Assembly (NCBI GenBank): GCA_934796775.1
Contig: CAKVPH010000027.1
Location: 1-23,475, forward strand
Length of the DNA: 23,475 nucleotides
Source: an uncultured Clostridia bacterium
GTDB lineage: Bacteria; Bacillota; Clostridia; Christensenellales; Borkfalkiaceae
Reading direction: 5' to 3'
This document shows positions 7,638 through 15,593 of the stretch, piece by piece. Numbering within the stretch: position 1 is the stretch's first letter; the number at the start of each line of letters is the position of its first letter. The notes below the pieces were generated by a model. The model made no database searches, was not told the DNA's origin, and worked only from the letters and a program-made list of their open reading frames with translations. The position numbers were made by a program, and so were the translations under genes.

Positions 7638-9678
7638 AAAGTGATGATCTAAAAAAACATTTTTTATTGCAATTTTTTGAAGAGTGCGAAGCCTTTTTAT
7701 GCTTAAAAAACACCAAAGTATGATTTAAATATGCTTTCATATCTTTCGAAGCTAAAGCAACTATTCCGCTCGGTAATATGTAAGTACCATTTTTAGTAAT
7801 TTTTAAATCAGACGAGTTTGTTTCAATCGCAATTAAATCGTTTTTTAAATCAAGTTTTCTGTGACAACCAAGACATCTTACGTAACATTTTCCGTTCAAT
7901 AGATCCGCTTGATTTATGTAATGAGATTCTTTTTTTGAACCAGCCGAAGAACACATAGAACAAACTTCCATATGCTTAGAGTTTGAATAATATTTCCACC
8001 TTGCATAATGGTGCAACGGTCCATAAATATGCATACAAAACACAGCCTTAATCGCATCTTCATAAGGAAAGAAAGTTTTTAAAAAGTACGTTCCCGGTGA
8101 CAGATTACATACAAATTCGCATGTTGTACAACCTGATAAATAATGTGCAAACGTTCTTATACAATTTAAATCTTCATCATACAATTGAGATACAACAGCA
8201 GCAGAAGCTTGAACTACAAATTTATAATTGTAGTTCATTCTTACAGAAATTTTCAACATATGCGATTGATGCGAAAAATAAGGAGATCTTTTATCAATTC
8301 TGCCTTTTATCGTCGTATTGCACTTTATAGTTACGGCATCACTATAGTTTTCGATTACATATTTCATAGCTTTAAACGCATTTAATCGTTTAACTTTTTG
8401 TTTACTGCCGTCGGGTATCGTAATTTCGATGATGTCGGCTCCGTTAATTATTGCCGATTTTAACTCCATAGGTGTTAAACTCGGATTATAAGATAACAGC
8501 AGAGCGGCAACGCCTGTTACATATGGCGCAGCAAAAGAAGTACCAGATCCGAAATTGTATGCAAATCTGTAATCGATATCGTTATCTTTTTTCTTAGTCG
8601 TACTGTATATATCTTTTCCCGGTGCATAAATATCTACGGAATTCTTCCCGTAATTTGATTCGTACGTTTTATCTTCAGCTAACCATACGGCTCTTTCGTC
8701 TTTGCTATCCACCGCGCCAACGGAAATGATATTCGGCAAATTATAACTTGCGGGATAAAGCGGCGCTTTCCCATCATTATCAGCGCCTTGATTACCTGCG
8801 GCACAAATATACAATCCAGAATAATTTCGTATTGCAGCCTCTTCTTCAATATAAATTCCGAATCCTGCTCCGCTGAAATTTACTATCGGAAGACCTATCT
8901 TTTCGGCATAATTCAAGGCTAAAATCAATGCTTTATTTGATGCGTGTTTTTCTCCGTTAAACACACCTAACGAAACTAATTTTATGTTCGGGCATACGCC
9001 GAAAACGTTTCCGCCGCCTTTACCCGTTGCACCTATTTGACCGGCAATAAACGTACCATGCCCGTATTCGTCAGGCGCTAAGGCGAACAGCTCTTCCCTT
9101 TCGTTAGAAAAATCACGACTGAGCTCTTTAAGCACGATATTTTTTAAATCGGGATGATCTGTATCTATTCCGCTATCTATAACGCCTATTTTAATTTCAG
9201 ATGTTCCGATTGAATAAAACCAAGCTTTTTCTATCTCGATTTTTGATAAAGCATAATGCTTGTCCACTATATCGTCATCCGAAACAGTTCCCATATTACA
9301 CGCCTCTTTTATATAATTAGGCGAGGCACTTATTACGTCATCTCTTTGTTTAAGTAAATTTATCGCATCGAGAACGTTTCGCTTTGACTTTTTCCGCAAA
9401 GTTAAAAGTAAAATTCTGCGATACTTTTCAACGTTAATAAGCTTATTCGTTTTATACCCGAGCGCAACGGCAGTTGCCTCACTTGACAAATCCGTTACAC
9501 TTTCACACTGTACTTCGGGAAAATCTCCCGCATTATAAATTTTATGAGTTAAACTTGCTAATCTGCTTAAGGTTAGTATTATTTCGTTTTCTAAAAAATC
9601 CTTTTGCAAATTTTTATAAAAATAATTTCTTTTCTTCATAGTCTCGTTTGCAGAAGTTTTTATATAGTTTTTTGTCAT
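7636..9678 (-). CDS. Subtilisin-like serine protease (S8), paralogue lacking a signal peptide
   Basis: A 680-residue paralogue of the protease at 5478-7559, similar along its whole length from the propeptide (ILTLSRLASL) to the C-terminal Cys module (CSMC, CLGC) and the end motif YILPSGIVALA. The triad is intact: D168 (VIDSG), H207 (YGHGT) and S381 (GTSFAAPY), with N296 in AAGNQG. Its first 26 residues (MTKNYIKTSANETMKKRNYF...) are polar and charged and give no signal peptide, although the paralogue has one. No ribosome binding site precedes the ATG at 9678, and the next in-frame ATG (residue 14) is no better. It may be a copy that lost its export signal, a cytoplasmic enzyme, or a gene whose true start has been disrupted. 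The C-terminal tail (KKASHSSKNCNKKCFFRSSL) also diverges and is basic. Confidence 0.88.
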   Translation of the reverse strand: MTKNYIKTSANETMKKRNYFYKNLQKDFLENEIILTLSRLASLTHKIYNAGDFPEVQCESVTDLSSEATAVALGYKTNKLINVEKYRRILLLTLRKKSKRNVLDAINLLKQRDDVISASPNYIKEACNMGTVSDDDIVDKHYALSKIEIEKAWFYSIGTSEIKIGVIDSGIDTDHPDLKNIVLKELSRDFSNEREELFALAPDEYGHGTFIAGQIGATGKGGGNVFGVCPNIKLVSLGVFNGEKHASNKALILALNYAEKIGLPIVNFSGAGFGIYIEEEAAIRNYSGLYICAAGNQGADNDGKAPLYPASYNLPNIISVGAVDSKDERAVWLAEDKTYESNYGKNSVDIYAPGKDIYSTTKKKDNDIDYRFAYNFGSGTSFAAPYVTGVAALLLSYNPSLTPMELKSAIINGADIIEITIPDGSKQKVKRLNAFKAMKYVIENYSDAVTIKCNTTIKGRIDKRSPYFSHQSHMLKISVRMNYNYKFVVQASAAVVSQLYDEDLNCIRTFAHYLSGCTTCEFVCNLSPGTYFLKTFFPYEDAIKAVFCMHIYGPLHHYARWKYYSNSKHMEVCSMCSSAGSKKESHYINQADLLNGKCYVRCLGCHRKLDLKNDLIAIETNSSDLKITKNGTYILPSGIVALASKDMKAYLNHTLVFFKHKKASHSSKNCNKKCFFRSSL

Positions 9679-9709
9679 ATCATTAAAACTAAAACTTTAG
9701 TATAGAATT

Positions 9710-9740
9710 AAAGCAAAGCGTATTAAGCAATTTTTGCTTT
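9710..9740. repeat. Inverted repeat in the leader of the second subtilase gene
   Basis: AAAGCAAA (9710-9717) and TTTGCTTT (9733-9740) form an 8-base stem. It has no U-run and lies 32 bases upstream of the ATG at 9678. A leader structure is possible. Confidence 0.4.
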
Positions 9741-9827
9741 GAATGTTTTGGTATATGGTATGAAGTTGTATGTTTTTTCTTAAATATATTTGATAAAAGT
9801 GACTTACACCTAATATCGGTATTTAGT

Positions 9828-9893
9828 CTATTTTAATAAATAAAATTTAATTGCGTGCATAAAATAAGAAAAAAAGTTGTTTTTTAAAGTCAT
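9828..9893 (-). CDS. Micro-ORF of 21 codons with a strong ribosome binding site
   Basis: On the minus strand a strong ribosome binding site GGGAGG (9901-9906) lies 7 bases before an ATG. That ATG opens a 21-residue ORF, MTLKNNFFSYFMHAIKFYLLK, ending in TAG. The peptide is basic and rich in Phe, Leu and Tyr. It lies about 150 bases upstream of the signal-less subtilase, which has no ribosome binding site of its own. It could be a leader peptide, a small membrane-active peptide, or the surviving start of an older gene whose body has been lost. The rest of the 400-base interval (9679-10079) holds the sigma-factor promoter, a hairpin and AT-rich DNA. Confidence 0.4.
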   Translation of the reverse strand: MTLKNNFFSYFMHAIKFYLLK

Positions 9894-10003
9894 AATAATT
9901 CCTCCCGATTTAACATAAAAATTTACACACTAAATAATAAACAATTTGATAACCGCCTTTTTGCCCCTTTTTTTAAAAAAATAATATTTTATTTTTAATA
10001 TTC

Positions 10004-10032
10004 TTGCAAAAAACGCTTGAATGTGCTATTAT
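10004..10032 (+). promoter_or_regulatory. Promoter of the sigma/anti-sigma operon
   Basis: TTGCAA (10004-10009) and TATTAT (10027-10032) are spaced by 17 bases. The leader is about 40 bases and has an AAGGG ribosome binding site 9 bases before the ATG at 10080. It resembles a sigma-A promoter, so there is no sign of an autoregulated ECF-type promoter here. Confidence 0.65.
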
Positions 10033-10079
10033 TTAAAAAAAATAACAGAAAAAACACAAAAGACCAAGGGATATAAAAA

Positions 10080-10610
10080 ATGATTTCTAATGCGCATTTA
10101 AGCGATTTAGTAAATGAAATCAAGCAAGGCGATTCGGATTCGTTTGCTCTTTTTATCGAACTTACACAAGACAAACTTATTAAAACTGCTTTTAATTATC
10201 TTGATGATTTATCAACAGCACAAGACGTTGTAAGCGATTTTTATTGCAGTTTACCACACCTTTTAACCAAGCTGAAAAATACGAATAACGTTTTTTACTG
10301 GTGTAAAACAATAATCATTAACCGCTCGATAAACACACTGAAAAAAAGAAAACGTGAAATTTTGTGCGAACAACATTATGAAACGGCAAGCGCATATTTA
10401 AACGAAGAAGTTTTAACCGAAAGCATTTTTGTGAGAAATATTCTAAGAAAGATGGACGAAAAACAGAGAATAGTTTTGCTTTATCGTACTTACGGCTTTA
10501 CTTTACATGAAATTGCATCAATGATAAATTGTTCAATAAAAAAAGTACGGATTCTCTTGGAAAAAGGCAAGGAAAATTTTATAAAAATGTATGAATATAA
10601 AGGACATTAA
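10080..10610 (+). CDS. ECF-type RNA polymerase sigma factor
   Basis: A 176-residue sigma-70-family protein of ECF size, with only regions 2 and 4. Region 2 spans about residues 8-85 (QGDSDSFALFIELTQ...LIKTAFNYL, then STAQDVVSDFY and VFYWCKTIIINRSINTLKKRKRE). Region 4, about 118-170, has the helix-turn-helix: RKMDEKQRIVLLYRTYGFTL, HEIASMINCSIKKVRILLEKGKENF. It would direct RNA polymerase to its own set of promoters. The next gene starts 1 base after its stop codon, which is the usual layout for a sigma factor and its anti-sigma. It lies opposite the protease genes. Its target genes and inducing signal cannot be read from the sequence. Confidence 0.9.
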   Translation: MISNAHLSDLVNEIKQGDSDSFALFIELTQDKLIKTAFNYLDDLSTAQDVVSDFYCSLPHLLTKLKNTNNVFYWCKTIIINRSINTLKKRKREILCEQHYETASAYLNEEVLTESIFVRNILRKMDEKQRIVLLYRTYGFTLHEIASMINCSIKKVRILLEKGKENFIKMYEYKGH

Positions 10611-10611
10611 A

Positions 10612-11340
10612 ATGGACAAGCAAAAAAACATATCCGGAAATCAGATTTTTAATAAAATTCGACTTGCAAACGATACCGGAAGCTTATCGTTTACCGCAAG
10701 TTTGCAAGATGAGCAAAAACAACACATTTTAAATTCGTTAAACACAAAAAATTCTGATAAAAAAGGATTTTTCTCAAAGATAAAACTAAAAACCGTCGGA
10801 TTAGCGGCTGTTTGCGCATTGCTGTGTTTTGTTATGATTTTTTCTATCTACTGCTTATCTGAAAAATATATCAAGCCAAACGAAACAAATCTTTTAGCAA
10901 CAACGATAACGGAAGAAGAGTTTAAAAATACTTTTAACAACGCGTTATATCTTAACATTCCGGATGCAACGTCTACTTGTACGGTTTTTGTAACTCCGGA
11001 CACTAAACTTGCCGTTTATGCAAAGATAACTTATGTTACAAAAGACGAAGAATGGAATGAACACCTTTTACTATCAGATGATTACACTTTTACCGAGCAA
11101 AAATCCTTTTCTAATTTAAAACATCAACAAACCATAAACGGAATTTCAGTAAAATATAATTATAATGATACTGAGGCTTTTGCAAAATTTAACAAAAACT
11201 CTTGCGAATATTTTATTCGATATAAAAATTTAAGTGGACAATCCGATACAAAAGGAGATAATGGAGAAATCCCTTCAGATAACAATAAAGTTTCTTTTAG
11301 TTGGAACAAAATACAAAAAAAGCTAAGCGAGATTATTTAA
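10612..11340 (+). CDS. Probable anti-sigma factor, one transmembrane segment
   Basis: A 242-residue protein, probably a membrane-bound regulator. The start at 10612 (MDKQKNIS) is preferred to the in-frame ATG at 10591, which lies inside the sigma-factor gene. The 10612 start has a proper AAAGGA 7 bases upstream and begins 1 base after the sigma stop codon. Residues 1-60 are cytoplasmic and charged. Residues 61-82 (TVGLAAVCALLCFVMIFSIYCL) form one membrane helix, and about 160 residues lie outside the membrane. I see no zinc-binding HxxxCxxC motif, so it is not a classical ZAS anti-sigma factor. The function is inferred from topology and from the tandem position after the sigma factor; sequence similarity alone would not show it. 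Confidence 0.65.
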   Translation: MDKQKNISGNQIFNKIRLANDTGSLSFTASLQDEQKQHILNSLNTKNSDKKGFFSKIKLKTVGLAAVCALLCFVMIFSIYCLSEKYIKPNETNLLATTITEEEFKNTFNNALYLNIPDATSTCTVFVTPDTKLAVYAKITYVTKDEEWNEHLLLSDDYTFTEQKSFSNLKHQQTINGISVKYNYNDTEAFAKFNKNSCEYFIRYKNLSGQSDTKGDNGEIPSDNNKVSFSWNKIQKKLSEII

Positions 11341-11355
11341 TCCGCTTAGCTTTTT
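11317..11355 (+). terminator. Terminator of the sigma/anti-sigma operon
   Basis: AAAAAGCTAAGCG and CGCTTAGCTTTTT form a perfect 13-base stem with a 13-base loop, overlapping the end of the coding sequence. It ends in a T-run. Confidence 0.85.
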
Positions 11356-11438
11356 AATATAAATAAAGAACTAATTAACGTTTAAATTATTTTATGTCAG
11401 ATTTTTAAATTACTTAATAAACTTTTTATTTAAGCGCG

Positions 11439-12608
11439 TTACTCCCCCGTAACGGTCTGATGGCAAACGGTACACTCGTATTCACCGGTAGCTCCGGCAG
11501 GCGGTGTGTGAGTAAGGCGAACCATTGCGTAAAAATGTGAGCCACATTCTGAACAGTCGAAAATACCTTTTATCATGTCTTCAGTTTTACAACTCTTGGG
11601 CTTTACACCATTTAAACATTCTGCGTCTTTTCCCCAAATTACAATGGGAAGCGGATCTAAATCAACTTCTTTGCCCAGGTATTTATGACGGGTTAGCGGA
11701 AGTTCTTTTGGCGGAAATTTATACTCTTTACCATCTATGGTGCAAGTTATGGTTTCGGTTCCCGTTTTTTCACACGTTGCGGGGACAACCTGTTTATTTA
11801 CGTTTTCGGCAGGTTTCTGAATTTCTTCGCCGCAACCTTTACACTTTCCGTGTAAAATATATTCTTCGTTTTCTTCAGCTATAGTATAATCGTAATTATG
11901 CGCTTTAGGCAGAGTTTCGGTTATATAACCGTTACAATACTCACATTTATATACTTTAACGCCTTCATTTTTGCAAGTGGGTTCTACAATTACGTTTCCT
12001 TCGTCCCCTTCGGCTTTTTTGTGATATTTCTTCACCATAATATAATAATTGTAGCCGCAAGCTTCGCATTGAAAGACTTCCTTTGACGGTTCTTCGTCTG
12101 CACAAGAAGGTGCTTTACCCAAAATTGTTATTCCCTTTACATCAGGTGAATCTAAATCATAAACTTTATTAAGATCTATAGGTTTGCGATTAAAATAATG
12201 CCCGACCGGGGCTATTACTTTAAATGAAAAATATTGTCCGCCGACTGTTATTTTAAATTTTACTTCGCCTTCCTCATCGCATGATTCGCGATTGGTTTCA
12301 AATGTATAGTCGGTATAGTTTAATACAGGCAGTTCAACTTCGATAGTCTGCTTACAGTCATTCTCCGTACAAGTACCGATAAGCAAACCTTTATCTGTAA
12401 AGGTAGGCTGAGTCTGAACGACATAGTTATACTCATGCGTATGCCCGCCACCTTGGGAAGAACTATCCGGGGATTCTGCAGTTGAAGATGAGTTGTTACC
12501 GATAGAATCTGAATCATCGGTATTATCGAAAACGCACGCACATAAAGACGTAAAAACGCAAACAACAAGCAATAAGCAAATAACAGAACGTAAGTTTTTA
12601 AGTTTCAT
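11439..12608 (-). CDS. Secreted lipoprotein with tandem Cys-x-x-Cys modules
   Basis: A 389-residue exported lipoprotein. The N-terminus is a lipoprotein signal peptide ending in the lipobox L22-C23-A24-C25, followed by a Ser/Asp/Asn-rich linker (26-55). The rest contains Cys-x-x-Cys zinc-ribbon-like modules (CEYC, CKGC, CEAC, CSEC, CTVC) and an internal duplication. One copy, near residues 136-195, is GHYFNRKPIDLNKVYDL...ILGKAPSC...VFQCEACGYNYYIMVKKYH. The other, near 305-370, is RHKYLGKEVDLDPLP...IWGKDAEC...IFDCSECGSHFYAMVRLTH. Ribosome binding site GGAG lies 8 bases before the ATG, and a promoter is at 12639-12667. Similar modules occur in the proteases and the prepilin-like protein here. 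Function unknown; surface binding or a structural role is likely. Confidence 0.85.
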   Translation of the reverse strand: MKLKNLRSVICLLLVVCVFTSLCACVFDNTDDSDSIGNNSSSTAESPDSSSQGGGHTHEYNYVVQTQPTFTDKGLLIGTCTENDCKQTIEVELPVLNYTDYTFETNRESCDEEGEVKFKITVGGQYFSFKVIAPVGHYFNRKPIDLNKVYDLDSPDVKGITILGKAPSCADEEPSKEVFQCEACGYNYYIMVKKYHKKAEGDEGNVIVEPTCKNEGVKVYKCEYCNGYITETLPKAHNYDYTIAEENEEYILHGKCKGCGEEIQKPAENVNKQVVPATCEKTGTETITCTIDGKEYKFPPKELPLTRHKYLGKEVDLDPLPIVIWGKDAECLNGVKPKSCKTEDMIKGIFDCSECGSHFYAMVRLTHTPPAGATGEYECTVCHQTVTGE

Positions 12609-12638
12609 ATATTTCTCCGTTGCGATTTTATCGCAAAT

Positions 12639-12672
12639 ATTTTATAAAAAGTTGAGCTATAAGTCGATTATC
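12639..12672 (-). promoter_or_regulatory. Lipoprotein promoter inside a dispersed repeat (copy C)
   Basis: On the minus strand TCGACT (12662-12667) and TAAAAT (12639-12644) are spaced by 17 bases. The leader is short, and it contains the hairpin GCGA/TCGC at 12622-12634. The 17 bases 12656-12672 are an exact reverse-strand match to 7584-7600 near the proteases. Confidence 0.6.
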
Positions 12673-12747
12673 AAAGCTTTAAGTATTATTATGTTAAAAC
12701 GAATTACAATAAGTTAAAAAGTCACATTAAATTCTAACGAGCTGCAA

Positions 12748-12802
12748 GCTTATGCTTTTATAAAAGCTTATAAGCGTCAGTTCGGGTGCAGCATTACGCT
12801 GC
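12748..12802. repeat. Hairpin-containing repeat (copy E)
   Basis: 12748-12775 is an imperfect inverted repeat (GCTTAT-GCTTTTATAAAAGC-TT-ATAAGC). The 41 bases 12762-12802 match 23313-23353 (other strand) at 33 of 41 positions, including TCGGGTGCAGC and a GCAGC/GCTGC hairpin at 12788-12802. There is no U-run, so it is not a clear terminator for the ABC gene ending at 12836. Confidence 0.55.
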
Positions 12803-12835
12803 CGTCACACTGCCGCCACGCGACAAGCACGCGGT

Positions 12836-15490
12836 TTACGCCTGAGAGCGAAGAGCTTTAACGGGATCTTTTTTAGCAGCAAGCAGTGCGGGAACCATTC
12901 CCGAAACAAGCGTAACTATTACGCTTACCCCCACAAGCAACAGCGCATGCAATGGCGACAGCACGGCAAGCGAACTTATCCCCGTAAAATTAAACAACAA
13001 GTAATTAAGCGGAATCTGTAAAATAACAGCAAGCACAATTCCGAGTACCCCCGACGCAACGCCTATTATTATAGTTTCGGCATTGAATACGCCCACAATA
13101 TCGATTTTTCTTGCACCGATAGAGCGAAGAATACCTATTTCGCGCGTACGCTCGATAACCGAAACGTAAGTAATAATTGCAATCATAATAGCCGCAACAA
13201 ATAAAGATATAGCGGTAAGCGACAACAAAATATAAGTTATTGTATCGATAAACGTTTTTAAAACGTCTATAACGGTGCTGACCATATCTGTAACAAAAAC
13301 GCGCTCTTCGTCGGTTACGCCGGCCTGCTCGTTAAACGCAGCAAGATATTTTTTAAGCGCGATTTTACCGTTAAAATCAGATGCGTAAAACTCGATTTTA
13401 TTAGGAAGCTCGGCATATCCGAGCTTTTTTAGTTTGTTTTTTCCTGCATTTTCGCTTGTTATATAGGAAATATCCTTGCCGTTATCGTCTGAAGTTCCTT
13501 CTTTAACAAGTACGTCGCGGCATTTCTCTGCACCGGCAGAAAGTTTTTCTATCTCGGCAATCTGAGCTTTAACCACTTGCGAATTTTTTGCCTGTTCGTT
13601 AATATATTCTTTTAATTTTGACGTGTAACCTATGGGATAAACGCCCATAGAACCCGTGGTTGTGTCTTCGTTAAGTCTTAAAATCCCAACAATTTTAAGA
13701 TCCAAAGCAGGTACTTCCCCGCTGTAACAATCGGGCACGGGAAGCCCCGCATCTTTAAGCTCGGAAACCACTCGCGTAGCAATACTTTTGCCATGCCTTT
13801 TAGTAAGTTGCGATAAAAGCGTGCTTTCCTGCGTTTTATAGCAGGCATCTGCCGCGTTATACATATAAAGCCCGTCGTTTAAAGCGAGCGAAAACGTACC
13901 GAATTTACTCTCCTTTCGCGTTCCGTCCTCGCTTAACTTACCTAAAAAGTCGTCGTATTCATAAGAATTTACCAAGTAATTACCGTCTTTGTCCTTTTGC
14001 GACGCATTTACGTCCATCAAAAACGCACTGAGCATTGCGTCCGATATACGATTATTTTTATCAAGAACCAAGCATAGCTCATTCATTTCGCGCGGGAACT
14101 TACCCGCAACCAAATCGTACTGACTTAAAATAAAATCTTCCCCGCCGATAAGTTCTTTAAAATATCCGCCGACCGAAACTTTAACGTTTTCGGCGGTAAT
14201 TTCGTTTAAGCCAAGCCCGTAAGCCGACGCCGAAAATACAACTTTCTTTTTATATACGTTCATGGTGGTACCGTATTTAAAGGAAATATCCCGCACGTAT
14301 TCTGACGGCGTATTTTTGACGTAATCAATGAATTTTTGCGTTATTTTACTGCTTACAGACGCATCTTTAAGTTTGCTAACCAGATGGCTTACAAAAATTT
14401 TGTCCTTCATGTTGGGATCGGACACGTAGTTCGAACTGTCTGTTATAATTGAAATGTATTCACTCGCATCGGTAGAAGTTGATGACGAAACGTACATCGG
14501 GTAAGATGACAACGTGTCGTACTGAACTTTTTCCAAAAAACAATCCAGACCGTTATACAGAGCAAGAACCAACGCAAGTCCTATTATACCTATTGAACTT
14601 GCAAGCGTTGTAAGAACCGTACGTGTTTTTTTAGTCAGCAGGTTTTTAAAGCTGAGCGCAAGAGCAAGTCCGAACCCAAGCGAACTTTTTTGTTTATTTT
14701 CGTTTTTAAAACTTTCGCCCGATTTGTTTTTCTTTACGCGCGCACCGTTTTTTATTTTGCCGTTTTTGGCGATAACGGACTTATAGCCCGACTTTTGAGT
14801 TTCAACATCGGATTTTACAGGGTTAGAATCATATACTATTTTACTATCAAAAAGTTTAATGGTTCTGTTTGCGTAAGTCGCAGCGAGTGCGTCGTTATGC
14901 GTTACCATAATAACGAGCCGCTCTTTGGACAGTTCTTTTAAAAGTTCCATTATCTGAACGCCGGTTTTACTGTCAAGCGCACCGGTCGGCTCGTCGGCAA
15001 GAATTATTTCGGGATCGTTTACTATGGCGCGGGCGATTGCCACTCTTTGCATTTCGCCGCCGGAAAGTTCATTCGGTTTTTTGTGAAGATGCGACGCAAG
15101 CCCTACTCGTTCAAGCGCGAGCATTGCGCGGCGTTTGCGTTGCATGCCGCCGATACCTGAAAGCGAAAGAGCAATTTCCACGTTTTCAAGCACCGTCTGG
15201 TGCGCTATAAGATTATAGCTTTGAAACACAAAACCTATTCTTTTATTGCGGTAAGCGTCAAAATCGCGCTCGGTAAAAGTTGAAGTCGGTTTTCCGTCAA
15301 CCGAAAGCTCGCCCGACGTATAGCGATCCAACCCGCCGATAATATTAAGCAACGTAGTTTTCCCGCACCCCGACGGACCGAGAATCGCAACAAATTCGCA
15401 ATCTCTGAACGCAACGGAAACGTCATCCAAGGCAGTAACCTTAGACGAACCGGTTTCGTATATTTTTGTAATAGATTTTAGTTCGAGCAT
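12836..15490 (-). CDS. ABC transporter, ATP-binding and permease in one chain (MacB/FtsX type)
   Basis: An 884-residue MacB-like protein: an ABC ATPase fused to an FtsX-type permease. Such proteins export peptides, drugs or lipids, or transmit mechanical signals across the membrane, and usually work as dimers. The ATPase is at residues 1-220, with Walker A GPSGCGKTT (38-46), Q-loop Q90, signature LSGGE (142-146) and Walker B ILADEP (D166/E167). A Lys/Ser-rich linker follows. The permease has one membrane helix near 290-315, a large outside domain (about 320-730), and three helices near the C-terminus with the typical motif VIERTREIGILRSIGARKIDIV. It is on the same strand as the aro operon but 103 bases after aroK. 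No partner adaptor or substrate gene is adjacent. Confidence 0.92.
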   Translation of the reverse strand: MLELKSITKIYETGSSKVTALDDVSVAFRDCEFVAILGPSGCGKTTLLNIIGGLDRYTSGELSVDGKPTSTFTERDFDAYRNKRIGFVFQSYNLIAHQTVLENVEIALSLSGIGGMQRKRRAMLALERVGLASHLHKKPNELSGGEMQRVAIARAIVNDPEIILADEPTGALDSKTGVQIMELLKELSKERLVIMVTHNDALAATYANRTIKLFDSKIVYDSNPVKSDVETQKSGYKSVIAKNGKIKNGARVKKNKSGESFKNENKQKSSLGFGLALALSFKNLLTKKTRTVLTTLASSIGIIGLALVLALYNGLDCFLEKVQYDTLSSYPMYVSSSTSTDASEYISIITDSSNYVSDPNMKDKIFVSHLVSKLKDASVSSKITQKFIDYVKNTPSEYVRDISFKYGTTMNVYKKKVVFSASAYGLGLNEITAENVKVSVGGYFKELIGGEDFILSQYDLVAGKFPREMNELCLVLDKNNRISDAMLSAFLMDVNASQKDKDGNYLVNSYEYDDFLGKLSEDGTRKESKFGTFSLALNDGLYMYNAADACYKTQESTLLSQLTKRHGKSIATRVVSELKDAGLPVPDCYSGEVPALDLKIVGILRLNEDTTTGSMGVYPIGYTSKLKEYINEQAKNSQVVKAQIAEIEKLSAGAEKCRDVLVKEGTSDDNGKDISYITSENAGKNKLKKLGYAELPNKIEFYASDFNGKIALKKYLAAFNEQAGVTDEERVFVTDMVSTVIDVLKTFIDTITYILLSLTAISLFVAAIMIAIITYVSVIERTREIGILRSIGARKIDIVGVFNAETIIIGVASGVLGIVLAVILQIPLNYLLFNFTGISSLAVLSPLHALLLVGVSVIVTLVSGMVPALLAAKKDPVKALRSQA

Positions 15491-15593
15491 AATCTTTTCC
15501 CTGATGATTTTACCGCTTTATTTTTTTGCTGTTTTTGCCTTGCCGTTTCCCCTGTAATTTTTTCCGAAAATAAAAATGTTACAAAAGCAAAAT

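Noticed and set aside
10591..10611. Upstream ATG for the anti-sigma gene inside the sigma-factor gene
   Set aside because: The ATG at 10612 has a better ribosome binding site and follows the sigma stop by 1 base.
14771..14800. Another copy of the GACTTATAGC repeat in the ABC transporter gene
   Set aside because: Only about 10 bases agree and they are inside a conserved reading frame, so this is chance.
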